Shown here in pieces: positions 26,406-35,593 of a stretch of DNA of 64,000 bases. The notes under the pieces were generated by a model that did not search any database, had not been told where the DNA came from, and worked only from the letters and a program-made list of their open reading frames with translations. A program made the translations under genes and the position numbers. How positions within the stretch are numbered: the first letter of the stretch is position 1; each line of letters opens with the position of its first letter. This stretch comes from Dyella sedimenti (GTDB taxonomy: Bacteria > Pseudomonadota > Gammaproteobacteria > Xanthomonadales > Rhodanobacteraceae): contig NZ_JAKWJO010000001.1 of assembly GCF_022760995.1 (NCBI RefSeq), positions 372,001 to 436,000 of the forward strand, written 5' to 3'.

Positions 26406-27434
26406 ATGTCCAGCCAGCCGCAACCCGTTCCGCCCGCCGTGTCCGCCCCCGTCGCGGCCATCGGGGCCATGCGGCCGGACCTGACCACCCAGCGCTGCGC
26501 CCGCCGCCTGACGCTCACCCCCAAGTACGGCAGCGCTCCCTGCGAGGTGGACGTGCGCTACCTGTGGTGCGGTGCGCCGGACGCGCCCACGGTGATCGTG
26601 CAGGGCGGTATCTCGGCCAGTCGCGACGTGGTGTCGCTGGATGGCGAGGTCGCCGCCGGCTGGTGGCAGGCGCTGGTGGGAGCGGGCCTGCCGCTGGACC
26701 TGGACCGCTACCGCGTGCTCTCCATTGACTGGCTGACCCCGGCCGACCTCGGCGGCGCGCAGGCGGTGTCCAGCGAGGACCAGGCCGACGCACTGGCCGC
26801 CCTGGTGGAATCGCTGGGCATCGGCCGCGTGCATGCTTTCGTCGGTTCCTCCTACGGTGCCATGGCCGCGCTGGCCTTCGCCGCCCGCCACCCGTACGCG
26901 CTGGATCGCCTGGTGCTGCTGGCCGGCGCGCACCGGCCGCATCCGCTGGCCACCGCGCAGCGCTCGGTGCAGCGCGGCATCGTGCGGCTTGGCCTGGAGT
27001 GCGGCCAGCCCGAGCAGGCGCTGGCGCTGGCCCGCCAGCTCGCCATGACCACCTACCGCGGCAGCGAGGAATTCGCCCGCCGCTTCAACGCCGCGCCGGA
27101 GTTCCGCGACGGCCGCTTCCATTTCCCGGTCGAGGACTATCTCGAGCACGCCGGCCGCCGCTTCGTCGAGCGCTTCGACGTGGAGCGCTTCCTGGCGCTG
27201 TCCGAATCGATCGACCTGCACGACGTGACGCCCGAGCGGGTTGCCGCGCCCGCCACGCTGATTGGCTTCCCGTCCGACCGCCTGGTGCCGCTGGCCGACC
27301 TGTGCGAGCTGCAGCGCCGCCTGCATGGCCCGGCCACGCTGGAAGTGGTCGAGTCGCCCTACGGCCACGACGCCTTCCTCAAGGAAACCGACCGCCTGGC
27401 GCCGCTGCTGCGCGACGCGCTGGCCGGCTGTTGA
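26406..27434 (+). CDS. metX: MetX-family homoserine O-acyltransferase
   Basis: A 342-residue alpha/beta hydrolase-fold acyltransferase of the MetX family. It has the oxyanion segment VQGGISASRDV, nucleophile GSSYGAMAAL (Ser), and C-terminal Asp and His (FPSDRLVPL and SPYGHDAF). It activates homoserine with an acetyl or succinyl group as the first committed step of methionine synthesis. Xanthomonadales enzymes of this family are reported to use succinyl-CoA, so O-succinylhomoserine is likely; residues alone do not settle it. It is the first gene of the S-box operon, with metB 38 bp on. ATG 26406 was chosen over longer in-frame starts because those lie in the riboswitch. Confidence 0.93.
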   Translation: MSSQPQPVPPAVSAPVAAIGAMRPDLTTQRCARRLTLTPKYGSAPCEVDVRYLWCGAPDAPTVIVQGGISASRDVVSLDGEVAAGWWQALVGAGLPLDLDRYRVLSIDWLTPADLGGAQAVSSEDQADALAALVESLGIGRVHAFVGSSYGAMAALAFAARHPYALDRLVLLAGAHRPHPLATAQRSVQRGIVRLGLECGQPEQALALARQLAMTTYRGSEEFARRFNAAPEFRDGRFHFPVEDYLEHAGRRFVERFDVERFLALSESIDLHDVTPERVAAPATLIGFPSDRLVPLADLCELQRRLHGPATLEVVESPYGHDAFLKETDRLAPLLRDALAGC

Positions 27435-27472
27435 CCCGATACCAAGAAAAGCCGCACGCACGGAGATCCACC

Positions 27473-28681
27473 ATGAGCGACACCCCCGCCTCCCACGCCC
27501 CCACGGGCACCAGCACCCGCGCCGTGCGCGCCGGCATCGAATCGGACACCCAGCACGGCGCCGTGGTGCCGCCGCTGCACCTGTCCACCAACTATGCCTT
27601 CGCCGGCTTCGGCAACAAGCGCGCCTACGACTACTCGCGCAGCGGCAACCCCACGCGCGACCTGCTGGGCGAGGCGCTGGCCGAGCTGGAGCAGGGCGCG
27701 GGCGCGGTGGTGACGGCCAGCGGCATGGCGGCGGTGGCGCTGGCGCTGGAACTGGTGCCCGCCGGCTCGCTGGTGCTGGCCGCGCACGACTGCTATGGCG
27801 GCACCTGGCGCCTGCTCGACGCCTGGGCGAAGAAGGGGCGTTTCCAGGTGCGCTTCGTCGACCTCACCAACAGCCACGCGCTGGCCGAGGGGCTCGCGCT
27901 CAAGCCGTCGCTGGTGTGGGTGGAGACGCCCTCGAATCCACTGCTGCGCATCACCGACATCCGCCACGTGGCGCAGGCTGCCCATGCGGCGGGCGCGCTG
28001 CTGGTGGTGGACAACACCTTCCTCTCGCCCGCGCTGCAGCAGCCGCTGGCGCTGGGCGCGGACGTGGTGGTGCATTCGACCACCAAGTACATCAACGGCC
28101 ACAGCGACGTGGTCGGCGGCGCGGTGGTGGCGCGCGACCCGGCGGTGGCCGAACAGATCAAGTGGTGGGGCAACTGCAACGGCCTCACCGGCGCGCCGTT
28201 CGACAGTTTCCTCACCCTGCGTGGCTTGCGCACACTGAGCGTGCGCCTGCGCCAGCACCAGGAGAACGCCGTGCGCATCGCCGAGCGCCTGGACGGCCAT
28301 GCGGCCGTGCGCAAGGTCTACTACCCGGGCCTGGCCAGCCATGCCGGCCACGCGCTGGCGGCGCGCCAGCAACTGGGTTTCGGCGCCATGCTCAGTTTCG
28401 AGCTGGAAGGCGACGTGCCGCAGATCGAGGCCTTCATCGATGGCCTGGCCTATTTCTCCCTGGCCGAATCGCTGGGCGGGGTGGAGAGCCTGGTCGCGCA
28501 TCCCGCCTCGATGACGCATGCCTCGATGGCGCCGGAAGCGCGCCGCGTGGCCGGCATCGCCGACAGCCTGCTGCGCCTGTCGGTGGGCATCGAGGACGGC
28601 GACGACCTGCTGCGCGACCTCGACGCCGCGCTGGCGCGCGCCGAGGCGGTGTCCGAGGCCAAACGCCGGGTGAGCGCATGA
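27473..28681 (+). CDS. metB: Cystathionine gamma-synthase / O-succinylhomoserine (thiol)-lyase
   Basis: A 402-residue PLP enzyme of the Cys/Met metabolism family. It shows YDYSRSGNPTRDLL, TASGMAAVAL, VETPSNPLLRITDI, VDNTF and the PLP-Lys motif VVHSTTKYINGHSDVVGG. It joins acyl-homoserine with cysteine to form cystathionine, or with sulfide to form homocysteine. GGAGAT precedes ATG 27473. Its stop overlaps the next gene's start as ATGA, so the two are translated together. Confidence 0.93.
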   Translation: MSDTPASHAPTGTSTRAVRAGIESDTQHGAVVPPLHLSTNYAFAGFGNKRAYDYSRSGNPTRDLLGEALAELEQGAGAVVTASGMAAVALALELVPAGSLVLAAHDCYGGTWRLLDAWAKKGRFQVRFVDLTNSHALAEGLALKPSLVWVETPSNPLLRITDIRHVAQAAHAAGALLVVDNTFLSPALQQPLALGADVVVHSTTKYINGHSDVVGGAVVARDPAVAEQIKWWGNCNGLTGAPFDSFLTLRGLRTLSVRLRQHQENAVRIAERLDGHAAVRKVYYPGLASHAGHALAARQQLGFGAMLSFELEGDVPQIEAFIDGLAYFSLAESLGGVESLVAHPASMTHASMAPEARRVAGIADSLLRLSVGIEDGDDLLRDLDAALARAEAVSEAKRRVSA

Positions 28682-29760
28682 GCGCGGTGCTGGCGGCGGA
28701 GTCCGCCCCCGTAGCGAAGCCGCTGGCGTCGCCCATCGCCGCGGTGCTGTTGGGCACCGGCGTGGTCGGCGGTGCCTTCCTCAAGCTGCTCAACACGCCG
28801 GCCGCCGCCTCGATCCGGCTGGTCGGCGCCGCCAACTCGCGGCGGCAGCAGACGCGTGCCGAGCACCTGGCCGACCGTGCCCTGCGCGAGAAGCTCAAGA
28901 GCCACGGCGACATGCGCGACGATGCCGCGCTGCTTGCCGCGCTCGATGCCAATGAGGCCCTGGTCAAGGTGATCGTCGATGCCACCGCCTGCGGCACGCT
29001 GGCCTCGCGCCACGCCGAATGGCTGGGGCGCGGCTACCACGTGGTCACCGCCAACAAGTCGCTGGCAGGCGGCGACCTTGCAGGCTGGCGCGCCCTGCAG
29101 GCCGCGCTGGCGCAGGGCGGCCGCTATGGCGACTCGGCCACGGTGGGCGCGGGCCTGCCGGTGATCTCCACGCTGCGCCGCCTGCGCCATTGCGGCGACG
29201 CGCTGCTCACGCTGGAAGGCGTGTTCTCCGGTTCGCTCTCCTATCTGTTCAACCAGTACGACGGCAGCCAGCCGTTTTCCGTGCTGTTGCGCCGCGCGCG
29301 CGAGCTTGGCTATACCGAGCCGGACCCGCGCTCGGACCTGTCCGGCGAGGACGTGGCGCGCAAGCTGCTGATCCTGGCGCGCTGCGCCGGCTTCGCCCTG
29401 CGTCCGGACGAGGTGGAAGTGGAAAGCCTGGTACCGGAAAGCCTGCGCGGTGTGGACCTGGAGACTTTCCTGGCTCGCCTGGAGGAACTGGACGAACCGC
29501 TGGCGGCGCGGTTCGCCGAGGCGAAGGCCCGTGGTGGCGCGCTGCGCTTCCTGGCCCGCCTCAACCAGCGAGGCCGCGCGCGCGTGGGCCTGGTCGAAGT
29601 GCCGGCCAACCATCCGGCCACGCGCCTGTACGGCACCGACAACCAGTTCGCCTTCAGCACCACCCGCTACAACACGCAGCCGCTGGTGATCCAGGGACCG
29701 GGCGCCGGCCCGGAAGTGACCGCGCAGGCGCTGTTGGGGGATGTGCTGGCGCTGGCGTGA
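28678..29760 (+). CDS. hom: Homoserine dehydrogenase
   Basis: A 360-residue stand-alone homoserine dehydrogenase, without the aspartokinase fusion or the ACT domain. It has the NAD(P) loop LLGTGVVGGAFLKLL, ATVGAGLPVISTLRRL, and the signature GVFSGSLSYLFNQYD, with catalytic Asp/Lys in EPDPRSDLSGEDVARKLLILAR. It reduces aspartate semialdehyde to homoserine, the substrate of MetX, so the operon runs hom, metX, metB in pathway order but is encoded in reverse. It starts in an ATGA overlap with metB and is followed by a strong terminator. Confidence 0.94.
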   Translation: MSAVLAAESAPVAKPLASPIAAVLLGTGVVGGAFLKLLNTPAAASIRLVGAANSRRQQTRAEHLADRALREKLKSHGDMRDDAALLAALDANEALVKVIVDATACGTLASRHAEWLGRGYHVVTANKSLAGGDLAGWRALQAALAQGGRYGDSATVGAGLPVISTLRRLRHCGDALLTLEGVFSGSLSYLFNQYDGSQPFSVLLRRARELGYTEPDPRSDLSGEDVARKLLILARCAGFALRPDEVEVESLVPESLRGVDLETFLARLEELDEPLAARFAEAKARGGALRFLARLNQRGRARVGLVEVPANHPATRLYGTDNQFAFSTTRYNTQPLVIQGPGAGPEVTAQALLGDVLALA

Positions 29761-29774
29761 GCGTGTCGCCCAAT

Positions 29775-29807
29775 AAAAAACGCGCGGCTCGCCACCGCGC
29801 GTTTTTT
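29775..29807. terminator. Bidirectional rho-independent terminator
   Basis: AAAAAACGCGCG (29775-29786) and CGCGCGTTTTTT (29796-29807) are perfect inverted arms around a nine-base loop. A runs on one side and T runs on the other let it end both the methionine operon and the convergent permease gene. Confidence 0.95.
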
Positions 29808-29828
29808 GCTTTCAGGGCTTGCGCCGGT

Positions 29829-31436
29829 TCAATGATGTGGCGTCGGATTCGCCAGCGCTTCCTCCACCGACGGCGTGCGCCAGCCGGACTTCACGCCCCA
29901 GAGGTAGAACACCAGGCCGAACACGGCGACCACCGCCAGGTCCCAGCCGTAGGGCAGGTAGTTGTGGCCGTTGAACTGCGCGCTGCCGGCCCACGACACC
30001 GCCGCGATGGCGGGCAGGTAGCAGATCAGCCACAGCGCGCCCTTGAGCTGGCGGCCGAAATCGTGCCAGCCGGCGCGGGCCTGGTAGTACAGGTACACCG
30101 GCAGGGCCACGACCATCAGTACGATGATCTCGCCAGTGAGCGGCCAGGTCGCCCAGTACAGCAGTTCGGTCGCCATGATGAAGGCGACGCCGGCGAGAAT
30201 GGGCAGGCCCTTGATGCGCAGCGGGCGATGCATCTCCGGCGCGGTGCGGCGCAGTGTCATCGCGCTGACCGGGCCGGTGAGGTAGGAGATGATGGTGGCC
30301 ACCGAGATCACCGCCGCCAGCGTGCCCCAGCCGCGGAAGAAGAACAGGAACAGGAACGACACCGCCAGGTTGAACCACATCGCCGGGCGCGGCACGCCCC
30401 ACTTCGGATGGATGCGGCCGAGGATCCGGGGCATGGTGCCATTGCGCTCCATGCCGTAGATCATGCGGGCGGTGGTGGCGGTATAGGTCATGCCGGTGCC
30501 GCTGGGGCTGATGAAGGCGTCCACGTACAGCAGCATGGCCAGCCAGTGCAGGTTGACGATGATGGCCAGCTCGGCGAACGGCGAGCGGAAGTCGATGCCG
30601 TGCCAGCCGGCCTTGGCCAGCATCTCCGGCGGCACCGCGCCGAGGTAGGCCATCTGCAGGATCACGTACACGATGGTGGCCAGCACGATCGAGCCGATCA
30701 CCGCGAACGGGATGCTCTTGCCCGGGTTGTGCGCCTCGCCGGCGAGGTTCACCGGGCTCTGGAATCCATTGAAGCTGAACACGATGCCGGCGGTGGCCAC
30801 TGCGGTGAGCACGGCGGCGAAGTCGATCGCGTGTGCGTCACCGTGTATGCCCACCGAGAAGTTGCCGGTGTGGAAGCCGCTGGCGATCAGGGCCAGGCCG
30901 GTGGCGGCCGGCACCACCAGCTTGAACACGGTGATGGCGGTGTTGGAGCGCGCGAACAGCTTCACGCTCCAGAAGTTGAGCAGGAAGTAGATGATTACCA
31001 GCACCGCGGCGATGGCCAGGCCCGGCTGGGTCAGCTCGCCGTGGCCGTCAGCCATGTGCACGTACAGGTTCTGCGCCCACTGCCACGGCCAGGAGGCCAT
31101 GTACTGTACCGAGGCCTCGGCCTCCACCGGGATCACCGAGACGATGGCGATCCAGTTGGCCCAGGCGCCGATGAAGCCGACCAGCGAGCCATGCGAGTAG
31201 TGGCTGTAGCGCACCATACCGCCCGACTCGGGGAACATCGCGCCCAGCTCCGCGTAGGTCAGCGCGATGGTCATGATGATCGCCGCGCCGAGCACCCACG
31301 CCCAGACTGCGCCTGGCCCGGCCAGGCCCGCCGCGCGCCAGGCGCCGAACAGCCAGCCGGAGCCGATGATGGAACCCAGGCCGGTGAGCATGAGGGCGAA
31401 CGGGCCGACATCGCGGCGGATGGGAGAATGAGACAT
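29829..31436 (-). CDS. APC-superfamily amino acid permease
   Basis: A 535-residue transporter with about 12 transmembrane segments. The first helix carries the APC unwound motif TGLGSIIGSGWLFG, and FSFNGFQSPVNLAGEAHNPGKSIPFAV is the helix 6 region. It imports an amino acid by cation symport or exchange; specificity is not visible. The start at 31436 (MSHSPIRRDVG) has GGGGA six bases upstream. Upstream, TGACAG (31477-31482) and CTGTCA (31496-31501) form an inverted repeat around GACCGGTC, a possible operator shared with the divergent Sel1 gene. Confidence 0.92.
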   Translation of the reverse strand: MSHSPIRRDVGPFALMLTGLGSIIGSGWLFGAWRAAGLAGPGAVWAWVLGAAIIMTIALTYAELGAMFPESGGMVRYSHYSHGSLVGFIGAWANWIAIVSVIPVEAEASVQYMASWPWQWAQNLYVHMADGHGELTQPGLAIAAVLVIIYFLLNFWSVKLFARSNTAITVFKLVVPAATGLALIASGFHTGNFSVGIHGDAHAIDFAAVLTAVATAGIVFSFNGFQSPVNLAGEAHNPGKSIPFAVIGSIVLATIVYVILQMAYLGAVPPEMLAKAGWHGIDFRSPFAELAIIVNLHWLAMLLYVDAFISPSGTGMTYTATTARMIYGMERNGTMPRILGRIHPKWGVPRPAMWFNLAVSFLFLFFFRGWGTLAAVISVATIISYLTGPVSAMTLRRTAPEMHRPLRIKGLPILAGVAFIMATELLYWATWPLTGEIIVLMVVALPVYLYYQARAGWHDFGRQLKGALWLICYLPAIAAVSWAGSAQFNGHNYLPYGWDLAVVAVFGLVFYLWGVKSGWRTPSVEEALANPTPHH

Positions 31437-31632
31437 GCAGGTCCCCAGGTGGATCGAAGGCACAAGAGTCGGATGATGACAGACCGGTCATGGCGCTGTC
31501 AGCCTGCCGGGCGTCACGGGCGGGGCCCGGGCGGACCGGGCAGGTGCTTGAATCGCCGACGAAAAGCCTCGGCCGATCGCCGCATTGGCGCGGTCCGGCA
31601 GGGGCGCTAGTATCGGCCCACCTCACGCCGAG

Positions 31633-32634
31633 ATGGCCCTCATGGCTCGTGCCGCGCCGTGGTTGACCCTTGTCCTGTGGCTGGCCTCGACGGCAGCGGC
31701 CAGCGCGGACGACGGCTCGCGCGCCGCCCTGGAACAGCGCGCCGGCGCGGGCGATGCATCGGCCCAGGTCGCCCTGGGGCGGCTGCTCCAGGGTGATGGC
31801 AAGCCGGCGGACCAGGCCGCCGGCACCGCGTGGTACCGCAAGGCGGCACAGGCCGGCGACGCCGAGGGCGCGTGGCTGCTGGGCGGCGCCTATATGGCCG
31901 GCACCGGCATCGGACGGGACGTCCCGGCGGCGATCGACTGGATGCGCAAGAGCGTGGCCGCCGACGGCAATCCCGACCATATGGCGGTGCTGGCCGTGGC
32001 CCTGCTCAGCACCGGCGGCACGCAGGAAGCCCTGCAATGGGCCCAGCGAGCCGCCGACAAAGGGGCGCCCAAGGGCATGGAAATCGTGGCGATGGCACGG
32101 CTGTCAGGCGAGATGGGCCTGCCCAAGGACATCCCGGCCGGCGAGCACTGGCTGCTGCTTGCCGCGCAGAAAGGGGACCCGGACGCGCAGCTGTCGTTGG
32201 GCCAGTTCTACGTCTCGGGCCTGTTCGGCCGCCAGGACCCGGCCGCCGCCGTGCGCTGGATGCAGCGCGCGGCCGACGCGGGCAGTGCGCGGGCGGCGGG
32301 GACGCTGGCCTACTTCCTGATTACCGGCCGCGACGGCGTGACGGTGGATGCGCCGCGCGGCGTGGCGCTGGCGCGCCAGGCGATGGCCAGCGACGACATG
32401 CTGGGGCACTTCGCCCTGGGCGTGGCCTATGTCACCGGCGCCGGCGTGGCGGCGGATCCCGCCGAAGGCTGGTACCAGATCGCCCTGGCCCAGCGCATGG
32501 ACAGCCAGCAGCAGCTCAAGAGCGCCGGCGACTATCTTTCCCAGGCGGCCGCCAGGCTCACGCCGGCCCAGTTGGACCAGCTCAAGGCGCGAGTGGACGC
32601 CGACAGCGCCAGACTCGCCATGCCTTCCAGCTGA
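31633..32634 (+). CDS. Exported Sel1/TPR-repeat protein
   Basis: A 333-residue secreted protein with a signal peptide (MARAAPWLTLVLWLASTAAASA). Sel1-like repeats run from about residue 50, e.g. AQVALGRLLQGDGKPADQAAGTAWYRKAAQAGDAEGAWLLGGAYMAG split by loops, and again at AQLSLGQFYVSG and GHFALGVAYVTG. Sel1 repeats mediate protein-protein contacts in the periplasm. No partner is evident. Either ATG 31633 or 31642 may be the start. Convergent with sdaA, 24 bp apart. Confidence 0.88.
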   Translation: MALMARAAPWLTLVLWLASTAAASADDGSRAALEQRAGAGDASAQVALGRLLQGDGKPADQAAGTAWYRKAAQAGDAEGAWLLGGAYMAGTGIGRDVPAAIDWMRKSVAADGNPDHMAVLAVALLSTGGTQEALQWAQRAADKGAPKGMEIVAMARLSGEMGLPKDIPAGEHWLLLAAQKGDPDAQLSLGQFYVSGLFGRQDPAAAVRWMQRAADAGSARAAGTLAYFLITGRDGVTVDAPRGVALARQAMASDDMLGHFALGVAYVTGAGVAADPAEGWYQIALAQRMDSQQQLKSAGDYLSQAAARLTPAQLDQLKARVDADSARLAMPSS

Positions 32635-32658
32635 CGCGCCCGTTCCCCAGCCCGGCCG

Positions 32659-34041
32659 CTAGCACTCGATCACGTTGACGGCGAGGCCGCCGCGCGAGGT
32701 TTCCTTGTATTTGTCCTTCATGTCGCGGCCGGTGTCGCGCATGGTGGCGATCACCTTGTCCAGCGACACGCGGTGCTTGCCGTCGCTCTTGAGCGCCATG
32801 CGGCTGGCGTTGATGGCCTTCACCGAGGCCATCGCGTTGCGCTCGATGCAGGGAATCTGCACCAGGCCGCCGATCGGGTCGCAGGTCAGGCCGAGGTTGT
32901 GTTCCATGCCGATCTCGGCGGCGTTCTCCACTTGCAGCACGTTGCCGCCCAGCGCGGCGGTGAGTCCGCCCGCGGCCATCGAGCAGGCCACGCCCACTTC
33001 GCCCTGGCAACCCACCTCGGCGCCGGAGATGGAGGCGTTCTCCTTGTAGAGGATGCCGATGGCGCCGGCGGTGAGCAGGAACTCGACCACGCCGTTCTCG
33101 TCCGACTTCGGGCAGAAGCGGTGGTAGTAGTGCAGCACCGCCGGCACGATGCCCGCCGCGCCGTTGGTGGGCGCGGTGACCACGCGGCCGCCGGTGGCGT
33201 TCTCCTCGTTGACCGCCAGCGCGTAGAGGTTCACCCAATCGAGAATGGTCAGCGGATCCTTCAGCGCGGCCTCGGGCTGGGCGCGCAGGTCCTCGGCCAT
33301 CTGCGGCGCGCGGCGCGCCACCTTGAGGCCGCCGGGCAGCACGCCGGGCGAGCGCAGGCCGCGGTTGACGCAATCCTGCATGGCCTTCCAGATGGCCAGC
33401 AGGCCGGCGCGCACTTCGGCCTCGCTGCGCCATACCTTTTCGTTCTCCATCATCAGCTGGGCGATGGAAAGGTGGTGCTTCCGGCACAGTTCCAGCAACT
33501 GGTCGCCGGTGGAGAAGGCGTAGGGCAGCTCGGTGGTATCGGCCACGATGCGGTCCTCGGCCGCCTCGTCGTGGTTCACCACGAAGCCGCCGCCGACCGA
33601 GTAGTAATCGCGCGTGGCCAGTTCATGGCCTTCGGCGTCGTAGGCGGAAAAGCGCATGCCGTTGGTATGGAACGGCAGCTTCTGGCGCTTGTTGAATACC
33701 AGGTCGCGCTTCTCGTCGAAGTCGATCTCGTGCGTGCCCAGCAGGCGCAGCCGATGAGTGGCGCGGATGCGCGAGAGCGTCTCGGGAATGCGGTCGGGAT
33801 CGACCGTGTCCGGATGCGCGCCCTCGAAGCCCAGCAGCACGGCCTTGTCGGTGCCGTGGCCACGGCCGGTCATGGCCAGCGAGCCGTACAGCTCGGCGCG
33901 TACGCGCACCACGCGGTCGAGTACGCCTTTCTCCTCCAGCCAGCGCTCGGCGAAGCGCGATGCGGCGCGCATCGGGCCCACGGTATGCGAGGAGGACGGA
34001 CCGATGCCGATCTTGAACAGGTCGAAAACGCTGACAGCCAT
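32659..34041 (-). CDS. sdaA: L-serine ammonia-lyase (iron-sulfur)
   Basis: A 460-residue single-chain L-serine dehydratase, which converts serine to pyruvate and ammonia with a [4Fe-4S] cluster. The beta domain begins [23 protein letters not shown] and the alpha domain contains [17 protein letters not shown] and [20 protein letters not shown], whose cysteines are the cluster ligands. Length equals E. coli SdaA (454). It is divergent from a small glutaredoxin-like gene with 92 bp between. Confidence 0.97.
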   Translation of the reverse strand: MAVSVFDLFKIGIGPSSSHTVGPMRAASRFAERWLEEKGVLDRVVRVRAELYGSLAMTGRGHGTDKAVLLGFEGAHPDTVDPDRIPETLSRIRATHRLRLLGTHEIDFDEKRDLVFNKRQKLPFHTNGMRFSAYDAEGHELATRDYYSVGGGFVVNHDEAAEDRIVADTTELPYAFSTGDQLLELCRKHHLSIAQLMMENEKVWRSEAEVRAGLLAIWKAMQDCVNRGLRSPGVLPGGLKVARRAPQMAEDLRAQPEAALKDPLTILDWVNLYALAVNEENATGGRVVTAPTNGAAGIVPAVLHYYHRFCPKSDENGVVEFLLTAGAIGILYKENASISGAEVGCQGEVGVACSMAAGGLTAALGGNVLQVENAAEIGMEHNLGLTCDPIGGLVQIPCIERNAMASVKAINASRMALKSDGKHRVSLDKVIATMRDTGRDMKDKYKETSRGGLAVNVIEC

Positions 34042-34133
34042 GGAGACACGCGAAAGGGGCGGGGAGAACCATCTATTCTACGCGGCCCGCGCGATGAAAT
34101 TTGCCGCGCCGCAGCGTGATATCGTGCGCCGCC

Positions 34134-34379
34134 ATGCCGACGCGATTCATGCTTTACCAGCGGGACTACTGCCACCTGTGCGACCAGGCCCTGGCCGTGA
34201 TGGCCGAGGCGCGCGCGCCGGACTTCGACAGCGTGTGGGTGGACGACGACGCGGCGCTGGAGGCGCGCTACGGTGCGCGCGTCCCCGTGCTGCGTGACAC
34301 CACCGACGGCCGCGAACTGGACTGGCCGTTCGACGCCGGCGCCGTCCGGGCCTTCCTGGGCGAAGATCTTCCCTTGTAG
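34134..34379 (+). CDS. Glutaredoxin-like protein (DUF836)
   Basis: An 81-residue thioredoxin-fold protein. It has LYQRDYCHLCDQAL with a CxxC (CHLC), and the cis-Pro region RVPVLRDTTDGREL. This is the short glutaredoxin-like family common in gammaproteobacteria, with no assigned partner. The start at 34134 was chosen because the fold begins directly after MPTRF; no strong ribosome site is visible. A single family A repeat arm follows at 34418. Confidence 0.88.
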   Translation: MPTRFMLYQRDYCHLCDQALAVMAEARAPDFDSVWVDDDAALEARYGARVPVLRDTTDGRELDWPFDAGAVRAFLGEDLPL

Positions 34380-34417
34380 CGCCCTGCGCGTGACCTGGGA
34401 AAGCTCTTGATGGGCTG

Positions 34418-34442
34418 GTCGCGCACAGGGTGCGTTCCCACA
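34418..34442. repeat. Single family A REP arm
   Basis: The same 25-base arm as at 11785-11809 with one change (GCGTTCCC for GCGCTCCC), downstream of the glutaredoxin-like gene and 18 bp from the end of the convergent yceI gene. Confidence 0.85.
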
Positions 34443-34460
34443 AGGGATAAGGAAGGGAGC

Positions 34461-35015
34461 CTACTTGGCGCTGAGCACCAGGTGCGCGTTGATCTTCACG
34501 TCCGCGCCGATCACCGAGGTGTCGGCGTATTCGCCGCCGCCCACGCCGAAGTCCAGGCGCTTCACCGAGCCGGCCACGTCCAGCGTGGCGCCGCTGCCCT
34601 GCGGCTTGAAGGTCACGTCGAGGCTGACCGGCTTGGTCACGCCGCGCAGCGTGAGGTTGCCGTCGGCCACGACCTGGGCGCCGTTCTGGCGGAAGCCGGT
34701 GGTGACGAAGTGGGCCTTGGGATATTTCGCCACGTCGAAGAAATCCGCTCCGGGCAGCGCGCCGTCGCGGTCGCTGTCGCCGGTTTTCACGCTGGCCAGG
34801 TCCACCTCGACGTCGAACCTGGAGGCGGCGAGCTTGGCCGCGTCGTAGCTGATCGCGGCGGTCCACTGGCCGAAGCTGCCGTCGAAGGACTGGCCCTGGA
34901 AACTGCTGGTGAAGCCGAGCCTGCTGCCAGGCTGCACCGCGTAGTCGGCGGCGCCGGCCAGGCCGGGCAGGGCGAGGGCGAACATCAGCGGGAAGGCGAG
35001 CGTGAGGCGTTTCAT
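34461..35015 (-). CDS. Periplasmic YceI-family lipocalin-like protein (first copy)
   Basis: A 184-residue protein with a signal peptide (MKRLTLAFPLMFALALPGLAGA). The YceI barrel shows DYAVQPGSRLGF, VDLASVKTGDSDRDGALPGADFFDVAKYPKA (split here) and ADGNLTLRGVTKPVSLDVTF. YceI proteins bind isoprenoids such as ubiquinone or polyprenols. It is the last gene of a three-gene operon (yceI, cybB, yceI), with its ATG overlapping the cytochrome stop as ATGA (35012-35015). Confidence 0.93.
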   Translation of the reverse strand: MKRLTLAFPLMFALALPGLAGAADYAVQPGSRLGFTSSFQGQSFDGSFGQWTAAISYDAAKLAASRFDVEVDLASVKTGDSDRDGALPGADFFDVAKYPKAHFVTTGFRQNGAQVVADGNLTLRGVTKPVSLDVTFKPQGSGATLDVAGSVKRLDFGVGGGEYADTSVIGADVKINAHLVLSAK

Positions 35016-35593
35016 CGGCGTTCTCCTTGGGAGGGGGAGTCGCTGCGCAGCCGGCGGAAGGGAAGCATGCGCAGCAGGGTATCGTCGCGGTCGAGCAGGT
35101 GGTGCTTGAGCGCGCCGCCGACGTGCAGCACCAGTACCAGTACCAGGAACCAGAACAGGTTCTCGTGGATGCTGTGCGAGAGATGGCGCAGGTCCGGGTT
35201 GGCCGCGGCCAGCGCCGGCAGGTTGAACAGCTTGAAGAACTGCAGCGGCTTGCCGGTGACCGAGTTGAACCACCAGCCGCTCAACGGCAGCGCGGCGATC
35301 AGCAGGTAGAGGAGGCCGTGCACGGCATGCGCGGCCCGTTGCTGCCAGCGCGGCGCGGGCTCGTCGGCGGGCTTGCGGTCGGCCAGGCGCCACAGCAGGC
35401 GCAGCAGCAGCAGGGCCAGCACGGTGAGGCCGATCGACTTGTGCAGGGCCAGCCAGCTGATCTTCTGCATCGGCGTGCTGGCCAGGTCGTGCAGCAGGCC
35501 GAAGATGCCGTTGCCGATGATGAGCAGGGCGGTGGTCCAGTGGAGGAACTTGGCGACCGCGCCCCACCGGCGGGTCGTGCTGCGCAGGCTCAT
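35012..35593 (-). CDS. Cytochrome b561
   Basis: A 193-residue four-helix di-heme membrane protein. The heme histidines lie in FLHWTTALL, ALHKSIGLTVL, AAHAVHGLLYLL and LVLVLHVGGALKHH, as in the bacterial CybB family. It passes electrons, probably from ubiquinol, to a periplasmic acceptor such as superoxide; that reaction is inferred from the family. It lies between two yceI genes and overlaps both by four bases (ATGA), so all three are made together. Confidence 0.94.
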   Translation of the reverse strand: MSLRSTTRRWGAVAKFLHWTTALLIIGNGIFGLLHDLASTPMQKISWLALHKSIGLTVLALLLLRLLWRLADRKPADEPAPRWQQRAAHAVHGLLYLLIAALPLSGWWFNSVTGKPLQFFKLFNLPALAAANPDLRHLSHSIHENLFWFLVLVLVLHVGGALKHHLLDRDDTLLRMLPFRRLRSDSPSQGERR

